Of a DNA stretch of 64,000 bases, positions 50,936-60,000 are shown piece after piece. The position numbers were made by a program, and so were the translations under genes. Position 1 is the stretch's first letter. The number at the start of each line of letters is the position of its first letter. Origin of the DNA: Desulfovibrio sp. X2 (GTDB lineage Bacteria > Desulfobacterota > Desulfovibrionia > Desulfovibrionales > Desulfovibrionaceae); the NCBI RefSeq assembly GCF_000422205.1, contig NZ_ATHV01000014.1, forward strand, positions 1 to 64,000. The letters run 5' to 3'. The notes under the pieces were generated by a model, which had not been told where the DNA came from, did not search any database, and saw only the letters and a program-made list of their open reading frames with translations.

Positions 50936-51160
50936 ATGGAAATCGAAGTGCGCTGTTTCGCGACGCTGGCCAGGTTCACCCCGGGCGACGGCTTCTTCGA
51001 GCTGCCCGACGGCGCGACCGCGGCCGAGGCCATCGCGGCGCTCGGCATCCCGGCCGACGACGTGAACATCATCTTCATCAACGGAAAGGCCGCCGAGCTC
51101 GCGAGTCCGCTCGCGGAAGGGGACAGGCTCGGCCTCTTCCCCGCGGTGGGCGGAGGCTAG
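50936..51160 (+). CDS. MoaD/ThiS-like sulfur carrier (third of three)
   Basis: A 74-residue beta-grasp protein beginning MEIEVRCFATLARFTPGDGFF and ending FPAVGGG. It resembles the first carrier (RCFATL, NIIFINGKAAELASPLAEGDRLGLFPAVGGG), so the two are likely duplicates. ATG 50936 has AGGAG eight bases upstream. The stop is followed at once by the GTG of the E1-like gene. An E1-like partner adjacent to the carrier is the classic arrangement for forming a C-terminal adenylate. Confidence 0.87.
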   Translation: MEIEVRCFATLARFTPGDGFFELPDGATAAEAIAALGIPADDVNIIFINGKAAELASPLAEGDRLGLFPAVGGG

Positions 51161-52060
51161 GTGCCCCTGCCGCCTCCTCCCTCTTCCGGCTCGTCCGGAC
51201 CGGGGACCTGCGGCCCCGCGGCCCTGCCCCTGGCCGACCTCCTGCGCGCCGCCGCCCGCGCCGAAAAGCAGCCCGACAACAGCGAGGCCCTGGTCATAGC
51301 CGGGGCGGACCTGCTGACAGCCTCGCGCCGCGCCCAGACGCAGCCGTGGGAGGCCGCCGAGACGGCCCTCTCGCTCGGCATCGTGCCCGCGCGCTACCAG
51401 AGGAACCTGGGCGCCTTCGGCTGCGAGGGGCAGCTGCGGCTGCATCGCTCCTCGGCGGCCATGGTGGGGCTCGGCGGGCTTGGCGGACTGGCCCTGGAAT
51501 CGCTCGCGCGCCTCGGCGTAGGGAATATTCGCGGCGCGGACGGGGACTTCTTCGAGGAGAGCAACCTGAACCGCCAGCTCCTGTGCGAGGCCGACTCCCT
51601 GTTCGGCCCCAAGAGCGACGCCGCGGCGAGGCGCGTGCGGCGCATCAACCCGCTGCTGCGCTTCTTTGCGGTGCGGGCCTTCCTCGAGGCCGGGGACATG
51701 GCGGAATTTCTCTCGGGCGCGGACGTGGCCCTGGACTGCCTGGGCGGGCTCGCGCATCGCCCGGCCCTGGAAAAGGCGGCGGGCGAGGCGGGAATCCCCC
51801 TGGTCACGGCCGCGGTGGCGGGCTGGTCGGGCTACGTGGCCGTGGTCATGCCCGGCGCCACGGGACCGGCCGCGCTCATGGGGGCCTCGGAGGGAGGCGC
51901 CGAGGACACGCTCGGCACCCAGCCCCCGGCCATCTACACCGCGTCCGCGATCATGGCCGGGGAGGCCGCGCGGCTTCTGGCCTTCGGCAAGAGCGCGCTC
52001 GCGGGCCGCATGCTCCTCTTCGACCTCGAGCGGCAGACCTACGACACCGTGAGCATCTGA
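51161..52060 (+). CDS. HesA/MoeB/ThiF family E1-like adenylyltransferase
   Basis: A 299-residue enzyme. After an N-terminal extension (about residues 1-95, Pro-rich start), the ThiF fold shows the nucleotide-binding glycine loop MVGLGGLGG (about 100-108), DGDFFEESNLNRQ (about 127-139, with the catalytic Arg), KSDAAARRVRRINP and the ALDCLGG segment. It should adenylate the Gly-Gly end of the neighbouring carriers. The CxxC zinc pairs of MoeB/ThiF are not seen. GTG at 51161 immediately follows the previous stop. Together with aor and the carriers it forms a likely cofactor-activation module. Confidence 0.87.
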   Translation: MPLPPPPSSGSSGPGTCGPAALPLADLLRAAARAEKQPDNSEALVIAGADLLTASRRAQTQPWEAAETALSLGIVPARYQRNLGAFGCEGQLRLHRSSAAMVGLGGLGGLALESLARLGVGNIRGADGDFFEESNLNRQLLCEADSLFGPKSDAAARRVRRINPLLRFFAVRAFLEAGDMAEFLSGADVALDCLGGLAHRPALEKAAGEAGIPLVTAAVAGWSGYVAVVMPGATGPAALMGASEGGAEDTLGTQPPAIYTASAIMAGEAARLLAFGKSALAGRMLLFDLERQTYDTVSI

Positions 52061-52098
52061 GCCCCGGCAGCACCCCGGCAGCGACAAAGAAGACGGAC

Positions 52099-52311
52099 AT
52101 GGACTGGAGCAGCGAAGTTCCGACCGAGCCGGGAGTCTACTGGTTCGAAGGCGTCTATTACGCGGACGGCGAACGCCGCCGCACGCCCAACCCCACGCCC
52201 GTGGTGCTCACCGCAAACGGATTCGCGCCCTACGGCGGCGGCGAGCCCATGACCGGGCTTTCCGGCTCGTTCCAGGGCCCCATGCCCGGCTCGAACCGCA
52301 AGGCGGGCTAG
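52099..52311 (+). CDS. Small hypothetical protein (70 residues)
   Basis: A 70-residue protein, MDWSSEVPTEPGVYWFEGVYYADG, rich in aromatic residues, Gly and Pro, with strand-like N-terminal half and a Gly/Ser/Pro tail. No known motif. It lies 38 bases after the E1-like gene in the same direction and may be the operon's last cistron. Its stop overlaps the stop of the convergent ABC gene (CTAG). The ribosome site is modest (AAGA...GGAC). Confidence 0.55.
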   Translation: MDWSSEVPTEPGVYWFEGVYYADGERRRTPNPTPVVLTANGFAPYGGGEPMTGLSGSFQGPMPGSNRKAG

Positions 52312-53840
52312 TCCCCCCACTCCTCCTCGGGCACTCCTATCTCGTAGGTCCCGGCGAAGTTCCCCGCGTCCTCCGGCGCGCTCAGGCGCAGCGTGCGCAT
52401 GGGCACGTCCGGCAGGTCGTCCGCGTGGTGCGAGGTCATGACCAGGCTCGCGCCCCTTCCCGCCATGGCGGCCAGGGTGCGGCGCATGGCCGCGCGCGAG
52501 GGCGCGTCCAGCCCGGCGAAGGGCTCGTCCAGGAGCAGCAGGCGCGGCCCGGCCACGAGCGCGCGGGCCAGGAGCAGGCGGCGCAGTTGCCCGCTGGAGA
52601 AGCTCTCCACCGATCTCTGTGCAAGCTCCGCCAGCCCGAGTTCGAAAAGCAGCGCGCGGGCGCGCGCCTCCTCCTCGGGCGTGGCCGCCTCGTGCAGCCC
52701 GATGTGGCCGCGAAGCCCGGAGACGACCACGGCGAGCCCGGTCATGTCCTCCTCGTGGATCACGTGCAGGTCGAAGGAGACCAGGGCCGTGCGGCGACGG
52801 ATCTCCCACAGGCTCATGGGCTTGAAGCGGCCGAAGCGGCCCACGCGTCCGGCAACGGGATGCAGGTCCCCGGCGGCCAGTGCCAGGAGCGTGCTCTTGC
52901 CCGCGCCGTTCGGGCCGAGCACGGCCCAGTGCTCGCCCGGGCGCACGGTCCAGTCCAGGCCGACCAGTACGGCGCGGCCGCCGCGCACGGCCGTGACCTT
53001 CTCGAAGGCCAGGAGGAAGGCGGGCGCGCCCTTGCCGCCCGGCTCGGAGACAGAGGATGCGGGAACGACGGGCGCGGCCTCCCCTGCGCCATCCCCGATG
53101 TCCGGGAAGGCGCGGGCCGCTGCCTCGTCCAGGGACCCGGCGAAGACGACCTTTCCGGCCTCCACGACCAGGCCGCGCGAGAGCCCGAGGGCCCGCGCCT
53201 CTTCCGGCCGGTGCGTGGCGTAGAGGAGCTGCACGCCAGGCTCCTCCCCCCGGCGCTCCGCCTGGGCGCGCAAGCTCGCGAGCATCTCCTCGCGGGCTGC
53301 GGCGTCGAGTCCTTCCAGGCACTCGTCGAGCACCAGCAGGCGGGGCTTTCCGGCCAAGGCGCGGGCCAGGAGCACGCGGCGCTGCTGGCCCTGGGAGAGG
53401 GAGGAGAAGAGGCGCGCCTCGAGCTCCGCCAGACCGACCGCGGCAAGGGCGGCGCGGGCCGCGGCCAACTCGTCGTCGCGCACCCGGCCGTAGGCCAGGG
53501 GCGTGTCGCGCAGCCCGGCCACGGCCACGTCCAGGGCCGTGGGGTTCACGCCCGCGCGCACGTACCACAGCTGCTGCTCGGCCGAGACCAGGGCGCTCTT
53601 CTCGCGAAAGCCGAGCGGCGAGACCTGGGGACGGCCGTCCACGAAATAGGTCCGCTCGCCCTCGCTCGGCCAGATGTCGCCGCGCACGAGGGAGAGAAAG
53701 GTGGACTTGCCCGCCCCGTTGGCGCCGAACACGGCCCAGCTCTCCCCGGCCGCGAGCTCCCAGTCGAGCCCGCCGAGCACGAGGTTCCTCCCGCGCCGCA
53801 CGCCCGCCTGCCTGAACCTGACCAGTGTCCCGTCCTGCAT
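52308..53840 (-). CDS. Tandem ABC ATPase (ModF/PhrA-like, no membrane part)
   Basis: A 510-residue protein with two ABC ATPase domains. Walker A: FGANGAGKSTF near residue 38 and LGPNGAGKSTL near 305. Signatures: LSQGQQRRVLLARAL and FSSGQLRRLLLARAL. Walker B: LLVLDECLEGLD and LLLLDEPFAGLD, followed by the switch His in YATHRPEE and MTSHHADD. No membrane segments are present and no permease gene adjoins. In the domain plan it resembles ModF/YbbA-type soluble ABC pairs of unknown function. ATG 53840 starts the domain sequence; the upstream frame overlaps the divergent desaturase gene and is not protein-like. Confidence 0.85.
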   Translation of the reverse strand: MQDGTLVRFRQAGVRRGRNLVLGGLDWELAAGESWAVFGANGAGKSTFLSLVRGDIWPSEGERTYFVDGRPQVSPLGFREKSALVSAEQQLWYVRAGVNPTALDVAVAGLRDTPLAYGRVRDDELAAARAALAAVGLAELEARLFSSLSQGQQRRVLLARALAGKPRLLVLDECLEGLDAAAREEMLASLRAQAERRGEEPGVQLLYATHRPEEARALGLSRGLVVEAGKVVFAGSLDEAAARAFPDIGDGAGEAAPVVPASSVSEPGGKGAPAFLLAFEKVTAVRGGRAVLVGLDWTVRPGEHWAVLGPNGAGKSTLLALAAGDLHPVAGRVGRFGRFKPMSLWEIRRRTALVSFDLHVIHEEDMTGLAVVVSGLRGHIGLHEAATPEEEARARALLFELGLAELAQRSVESFSSGQLRRLLLARALVAGPRLLLLDEPFAGLDAPSRAAMRRTLAAMAGRGASLVMTSHHADDLPDVPMRTLRLSAPEDAGNFAGTYEIGVPEEEWGD

Positions 53841-53907
53841 CTCGCCCGAATCCTCCTCTGCATGGCGCCCTTGACGTGCAAACGCCTTTGCGCCAGAAAA
53901 TGGATAC

Positions 53908-54864
53908 ATGGAATACCGCGTCCCCACCCTGCTCAACCTGGCCGTGGCCGGTCTGCTGCTGGGGCTCAGCGCCCTGTTCTTCCTCGTGCTGCCGGGGCTG
54001 CTCCTGCCGCGAAGCGCGTGGTGGCTCCTGCTCCTCGTGCCCGTGGTGCTGGCCAGCAACACCTTCTGGTTCGCGGCGCACGAGTCCTTCCACTTCAACC
54101 TGCACCCGAACAGGACGGCCAACGAGCTGCTCGGCCGCGCCCTGGCCGTGTGCCTGGGCGTGCCCTTCCACGTGGTGCGCTTCGGCCACCTGCAGCACCA
54201 CCGCTTCAACGGCGCCCTCGTGGACCGGCCGGACATCTACGACCCGGCCGACACCTGGCCGCCGCTGGCCTGGATCGGCTACTACGCGCAGCTCGTGGGC
54301 GGCTTCTACCTGCTGGAGGCGGCCAGTTTCCTGGTCTTCCTCCTGCCCGCCCGGCACATCCCGAAGGTGGTGGACATGGGGCTGTCCGAGCGCGACGAGG
54401 GCTCGGCCCAGATCAAGAAGCTGGCCCGGCAGACCTTTGCCAAGCCGGAGGTGGTGCGCGCCGTGCGCATCGACGGCGCGCTCGCGCTCGCGCTGCACGG
54501 CTCGGCCCTGTGGCTCTACGGGCCGTGGTGGCCCGCCTTCGTCGCCGCGCTCGCGGGCCGCGCCTTCCTCGTCTCGCTGGCGAACAACCTGCCGCATTAC
54601 GGCACCGGCAACACGGACGTCAAATCCGCCCTGAACGTGCGCCTTCCGCGGCTTTGCGACGCGGCCCTGCTGCACTTCTACTGCCACCGCGTGCACCACG
54701 CCGACCCGCGCATCCCGTGGACCGGGCTGCCCGCGGGCATGGCGGAGCGCGGCCTCACCTTCCAGACCGGCTGGTGGCGGGCGGCGCTCGTCCAGTTCCG
54801 AGGCCCCATCACCCTCGCGGCGGCGCAGGCGGGCGGGACGGTGGCGGTCCCGGCCGCGGCCTGA
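53908..54864 (+). CDS. Membrane fatty acid desaturase/hydroxylase-like protein
   Basis: A 318-residue membrane di-iron protein. His boxes are HESFH near residue 55, HLQHH near 94 and HRVHH near 260, with an extra His in NNLPHYG, and four or so hydrophobic segments. Such enzymes use oxygen to desaturate or hydroxylate lipids. Finding one next to anaerobic metabolism is interesting but not rare in Desulfovibrionales-like genomes. Start ATG at 53908 is 67 bases from the divergent ABC gene. Substrate unknown. Confidence 0.87.
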   Translation: MEYRVPTLLNLAVAGLLLGLSALFFLVLPGLLLPRSAWWLLLLVPVVLASNTFWFAAHESFHFNLHPNRTANELLGRALAVCLGVPFHVVRFGHLQHHRFNGALVDRPDIYDPADTWPPLAWIGYYAQLVGGFYLLEAASFLVFLLPARHIPKVVDMGLSERDEGSAQIKKLARQTFAKPEVVRAVRIDGALALALHGSALWLYGPWWPAFVAALAGRAFLVSLANNLPHYGTGNTDVKSALNVRLPRLCDAALLHFYCHRVHHADPRIPWTGLPAGMAERGLTFQTGWWRAALVQFRGPITLAAAQAGGTVAVPAAA

Positions 54865-54868
54865 CGCC

Positions 54869-55444
54869 TCAGGCCGAGAGCTTGCCCATCACCCAGGCCA
54901 TGTTGCGGCCGAGCACGGCCATGGTCTCCTTGCCCTCGGCGTCGTTTTGCACGTCACCCTTGTCCAGCCCCCGCCCCAGGTTCCAGTAGATCGACCCGGG
55001 CACGACCATCTGGCCGATGAGGAAGAAGTGGTTCATGGCGTTGAAGACCTCGATGCCGCCGCCCCGGCGCACGGCCACCACGCCCGCGCCCACCTTGCGG
55101 CCGAACATGTCGCCGTTGGCCTTGGCGACCATGCCCGCGCGGTCGATCACGGCCTTCAGCTCCGTGCTCACGTTGGCGAAATAGGTGGGCGAGCCGAGCA
55201 GGATGCCGTCCGCGGCGTCCATGAGCTCGATCAGCCCGTTCATGTCGTCCTTCTCCACGACGCAGCGCCGGTTCTTCTTCTCCCAGCACTTCATGCAGGC
55301 GATGCAGCCGGAAAGCTTCTTGCCCGCTAGGTTGACCATCTCGGTCTCGATGCCCGCGGCCTCGAGCTCGTCGAAGACCATGCGGATGAGCTGGGCCGTG
55401 TTGCCGTCCCTGCGCGCGCTTCCGTTGATGCCGAGGACCTTCAT
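54869..55444 (-). CDS. Iron-sulfur flavoprotein (flavodoxin-fold NADPH:FMN reductase family)
   Basis: A 191-residue flavodoxin-like protein. It starts KVLGINGSARRDGNTAQL, the FMN phosphate loop, and has GSPTYFANVSTELKAVIDR. The compact cysteine set CIACMKCWEKKNRRC fits the C-x2-C-x2-C-x7-C pattern of archaeal-type iron-sulfur flavoproteins (Isf), which carry a [4Fe-4S] cluster next to FMN and reduce oxygen or peroxide. Its ribosome site (GGAGGAA) overlaps the stop of the upstream yihY-like gene, so the two are coupled. Role in oxidative stress is plausible. Confidence 0.88.
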   Translation of the reverse strand: MKVLGINGSARRDGNTAQLIRMVFDELEAAGIETEMVNLAGKKLSGCIACMKCWEKKNRRCVVEKDDMNGLIELMDAADGILLGSPTYFANVSTELKAVIDRAGMVAKANGDMFGRKVGAGVVAVRRGGGIEVFNAMNHFFLIGQMVVPGSIYWNLGRGLDKGDVQNDAEGKETMAVLGRNMAWVMGKLSA

Positions 55445-55447
55445 GGC

Positions 55448-56965
55448 TCATTCCTCCTTGGAGGGTTTCGTCGTTTGTGATTGCGCCGCCTCGGGCGCCT
55501 CCTTGCCGGAGCCGCCCGCCCAGTCGCACGACGCCTCGAGGTGCGGGCAGTGGTCGTGCCACAGGGTCTCGATGCTCAGGTTGGGCGGGGCCTCTTCGGC
55601 CGAGGCGAAGACCTGGTGGAAGACGTCGTGCACGAAGGCGAAGCGCGGGTCGATGAAGTCCAGGCCGCTCTGCCCCTTGCCCCGGCCCAGGCCGCGCAGC
55701 ACGTCGGTCACGCGCACGTCGGCCGGATCGCGCGAGAGGGCGTAGGTCGGCCCGAACTCGTCGTCGAGCCTGGTCACCACATGCTGCCCGGCCAGGGTCT
55801 CGGCCACCTCGTTGACCGCCTTGACCGGCACGCCGAGCTTCTGCGCGGCGTGCTCGTTGTTCAGGGGCCGCACGCCCTTCTTGAAGGCGTCCACGAGCAG
55901 CAGCAGGAAGAGGATGGCCGTCTTCACGCGGCCCTCGAAGGTGATGTGGCCCGCGCGCACCTCGCTCTCGAAGGTCTTCATGTTCTGCAGCGAGAAGCAG
56001 ATCTCCGCGCCGAGCAGGACGATGGCCCAGCTGATGTACAGCCAGAAGAGGAAGAGGGGGAACTGCGCGAAGCCGCCGTAGATGGCGTTGTACTTGGCCA
56101 CGCCGATCTGCCAGTTGACGTAGCCCCACTGCGCCAGCTGCCACAGGGTGCCCGCCACCACGCCGCCCGCCAGGGCGCACAGGAGGTTCACCTGGGTGTT
56201 GGGCATGAAGGAGTAGAGAAAGGTCAGGGCCAGCCACATCATCACGTAGGGCAGGACCTTGAGCACGCTCAGGTAGATGTAGTTGAAGGCCGAGATGGTC
56301 AGGATCTTCTGCACCACGGCCTCGTTGTGCAGGCTCACGGTCACGGACAGCCCCACGAAGAGCAGCAGCGGGCAGATGAGCGTCACGGAGAAGAAGTCCG
56401 TGAACTTGCGCCAGGGCGAGCGGCCCTTGGCCACGCCCCAGATGTCGTTGAAGGCCTTCTCGATGCTGCCCAGGAGGGAGAGGGCCGTGAACAGGAGGAC
56501 GACCAGGCCGACGTAGCCGAGCGTCTTCACGTTGGTGTTCTGCACGTAGCGCAGGAAGAGGTCCACGAGGTCGCTGCGCCCGGCCGAGAACTGCAGCAGC
56601 AGGCTGCGCACGTACTCGGTGTTCTGCAGGCCGAGCGCCTTGGAAATGGTGAAGGCCACGGCCAGGAAGGGCGCGATGGAAAGCGTGGTGGTGAAGCTGA
56701 GCGCCGCGGCGCGCAGCAGGCAGCGGTCGCGCAGGAAGCCGTAGACCACGAGAAAGAGCCAGCGCGTGGCGGTGACCACGCGGCGTTGCTGCAGCGTCTG
56801 CTGGGAGTAGTCCTCCACCCAGATGTCGCGCGTCACGTGGGTCATCAGCCGGGCGGCGCGCCGCGCGAGCGATTCCTCGGCATGGTTCCCGGTCCTGTTT
56901 CCGGCCCCCTTGCCTGCGCCCTTGCCGGGCCCCTGTCCGTTGCTCGCGCCGCCGCTCGGCTTCAT
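55448..56965 (-). CDS. YihY/BrkB family membrane protein
   Basis: A 505-residue protein with six predicted transmembrane helices (about residues 70-345), including RAAALSFTTTLSIAPFLAV and YGGFAQFPLFLFWLYISWAIVLLGAE, typical of the YihY/virulence factor BrkB family. The first 35 residues are hydrophilic with GKGAGKGAGN-type repeats. A C-terminal soluble part (about 360-505) looks like a winged helix (LNNEHAAQKLGVPVKAVNEVAE) and then a disordered tail. Function of the family is unsettled. GGAGG precedes the start. It is directly upstream of the iron-sulfur flavoprotein gene. Confidence 0.87.
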   Translation of the reverse strand: MKPSGGASNGQGPGKGAGKGAGNRTGNHAEESLARRAARLMTHVTRDIWVEDYSQQTLQQRRVVTATRWLFLVVYGFLRDRCLLRAAALSFTTTLSIAPFLAVAFTISKALGLQNTEYVRSLLLQFSAGRSDLVDLFLRYVQNTNVKTLGYVGLVVLLFTALSLLGSIEKAFNDIWGVAKGRSPWRKFTDFFSVTLICPLLLFVGLSVTVSLHNEAVVQKILTISAFNYIYLSVLKVLPYVMMWLALTFLYSFMPNTQVNLLCALAGGVVAGTLWQLAQWGYVNWQIGVAKYNAIYGGFAQFPLFLFWLYISWAIVLLGAEICFSLQNMKTFESEVRAGHITFEGRVKTAILFLLLLVDAFKKGVRPLNNEHAAQKLGVPVKAVNEVAETLAGQHVVTRLDDEFGPTYALSRDPADVRVTDVLRGLGRGKGQSGLDFIDPRFAFVHDVFHQVFASAEEAPPNLSIETLWHDHCPHLEASCDWAGGSGKEAPEAAQSQTTKPSKEE

Positions 56966-57049
56966 GCGTCTTCCTCCGGTGCGTTGTGCCCGTCGCGGGC
57001 AGACTCTGGGGGACGAGGCGCCTTCCTCCGGGAGACGAGGCTCCGCCCC

Positions 57050-60000
57050 CTAGGGGATGAGGCTCCGCAAGATGCGGAAGGGCAGGGTCACTGCGTCCTT
57101 GACCGTGTTCACCAGGGCCGCGCCGGTGTTGATCTCCACCTTGACGTCATCCCACGGACCGCGGATGGCGACCGGGATGGTGGTCAGCTTGAAGACCTGC
57201 ACGGAGACGCGGTAGTCCACCTCCTCCTTGACCAGGTCGGTGCCGCCCTTCGCCTCGGCCTTGTACCCCCATGGCTGCTCTATGTTCAAGGCGGCCGTGC
57301 CGACCACGCCGTTGTTCACCAGGATGTCCGTGTCCGCCGTGGCGAAGGCCGTGGCCTTCTCCGGCCGGACCGTCCCCCTGGCCTGTCCCTCGGCCCGGGC
57401 CAAGTCCTGCTTGGTGGGCACGAGATCGCGCAGCGAGGTCTCGGTCTTGCCGGACTTGGGCTTGGAGAAGAGCAGCCAGCCGTCCGAGACCTCCAGCCGC
57501 CCCTTGCCGTCCATGTCCTCGAGCAGGCCGTCGTTGGTCGCGCCGGTGAAGGTCAGGGAGGACTTGAGCGTGGTCACGCCGCCTGCGTACGGCGCCCCGG
57601 CCATGCTCACGAGCAGTTCGCCGAGCTGGAACTTCTGCGCCGTGCCGTCCACCTGCAGGATGAGGTTCGGCTTGACGATGTGCGCCGTGACCACGGCGTC
57701 GAGCCTGCCGCCGCAGACCGTGGCCGAGCAGGGCGCGGCCTGCAGGAAGCCCTTCTCCCCGGCCACCGTGACGTTCACGTTCCTGCCCGGCACGCCGTAG
57801 ATGGTGAAGGCGTCGAAATGGACCGAGCCCTTGGCCTTGACGTTCGCCAGGAAATCGATGGGCAGCTTCACCGGGCCGGGGTTGGTGTCCGGCGCGTCGC
57901 GCGGCTCGCGGTAGCTGTCCACGTTCAGGTCCGTGCCCTCGATGTCGAAGGCGATGTCCAGGGGATCGAAGGAGGCGATGCTCGCCCGCCCGCTGATGCG
58001 CGTCGCGTCCAGCCCCAGGCGGATGTTCTCCAGCACGAGCGTGCCCTTGCCCCAGGTGAAGTCGCAGACCGCGCTGGCCGAGGCCAGGACCGCCGGGTCG
58101 CGCGTCTGGATGGGTCCGCCCTTTCTCGCCTCCAGCACGGCCCGGGGGCTGAAGGGCGCCACGTCCACCGAGCCGCGCCAGGTGGCCGCGGAATTGAGGT
58201 TGGTGCCCTTCAGCATGGCGCGCACCGTGGTGCCCAGGGCCTGGACCTGCAGGTCGCCGAGGCCGAGCTCGCCCGCCGCGGTGTCGAGATCCAGCAGGCC
58301 CTGCGCGGTGATCGTCCGGCTGCGCTCGGGCATGCGCGCCCAGGAGCCGGTGAGGTTGAGCTTGGCCTGCCTGGTCTGCAAGGCGTCCAGGGAGCGCGCC
58401 AGGGTGACCGGGCCGGACAGGCCCGCGTCCAGGGTGAGGCCCTCGCCCGGGGCGCTGCCGCGCAGCGAGGACTCGACGACGTAGGGGAAGCCCTTGCCCG
58501 CGTCGCCCTGTCCGGGCTTCAGCGTGAGCTTGGCCGCCACCGGGCCGAGGGACGTGCCCGCGCCGAGCACCGCGCCCTGGTCCAGGGAGAGGGACGCCTG
58601 GGCCGACAGCCCCGCGAGGATGTCGCCGAGGTTCGCGCCGCGCGCCGAGGCGCTGATCTGCCCGCTGAGCTTGCCGCGCAGGGACCGGCCGGAGCCGGAC
58701 TGCCCGCCCTGGCCGAGTTGGGCCGCCTGGGCGAGGTCCACGCCCGAAAGCTTGACCTCGCTCATGAGCACCGGCGTCCTGTTCTCCGTGCCCAGGCCGA
58801 GCAGCGCGTTCACGCCGCCCCCGAGCGCCTGGCCGGAGAGGGAAAGCTTGCACCGTCCGCCCTGGGCCTCCACGGCGAAGGCGAGGTCGCGGGCCGTCAC
58901 CCCCTGCGCCTTGATCCACCCGGCCTTGCACTGCACGACGGCGTCGTCGGCCGCAAGTCGCCGAAGCCCCAGGGGGGCGGAAAGGTCCGGCCCCTTCCTG
59001 GCAGCCGCGCTCTTGGCCCCGGCCTGCCCGTTGCCCTGGCCGCCCGCGAAGAGCGGCATGTAGCGGTCGAGGTCCAGGCGGTCCGCGTTCAGCGTGGCGC
59101 GCACGGGCATGGCGTCGAGGTCGTCGATGCGCAGCTTGCCGTCGAGGGAGGCCCCGTCCAGGGAGAGCGAGGCCTTGTCCACCACGACCGAGTTGGCGCC
59201 GCCCGAGAAGGACACGGTAAGCGCCGCCCGGGTCAGCGCCTTGGCGTCCAGCCCCTTGGGAACCGCCAGGGAAAAGACGCGGTAGATGTCGCGAGGGTTG
59301 AATTCCGGGACCTTGAGGCTGCCGCTCCAGGCCTCGGGCTTGCCGTCCACGCTGAGCTTGAGCCCCACGAGGGCGGGCGGCGGCGCGGGGCGCCCCTTGT
59401 CGGCGGCGCTTCCCTTGGGCGGGAAGGGCACGGCCGGAGGCGGAGGCGGCGGGGTGGCGCCCTCGGGCAGCGGGTTCAGCACGTCGAGGGAGAGCGAGGC
59501 GCGCATGGCGTCCTCGCGCACCTCGGCCTGCACGTCGCCGAGCAGCCTGCCCGCGGGCAGCGAGGCCTGGAAGCGCGAGGCCTTGATCTCGCCGCCGTGG
59601 GCGGCCATCTGGATGTTCAGGTCGCGGGCCTTCAGCGCCTGGTACTCCGCGTTGTCCGCGTGCAGCCGGAACTCCAGGTCCATGCCCTGCACCCAGGCCA
59701 CGAAGTCCTTGACCGCGCCGCCCGCCTGTGCCGCGGAACGGCTCGCGGGCGGGTCGTCGTCGTGCCCGTCGTGGATGAGGAAGGTGCCGACGTCCAGGTC
59801 GGTCGCCGAGAGGTCCACCGTGACGATGGGGTCGGCGTAGCGCTCCAGCCGCAGGCTGCCGCCGATCCGGCTCGTGCCCGCGCGCACGTCGAGGTCGGAG
59901 ACCGCGAAGGCCTCGCCGTCCGCGGTGAAGGACAGCGAGGCAGAGGCCTCACCCTGCTCCAGGGCCGCGGGCGGCTGCCCGCCCAGCACCTGGAAGAAGG

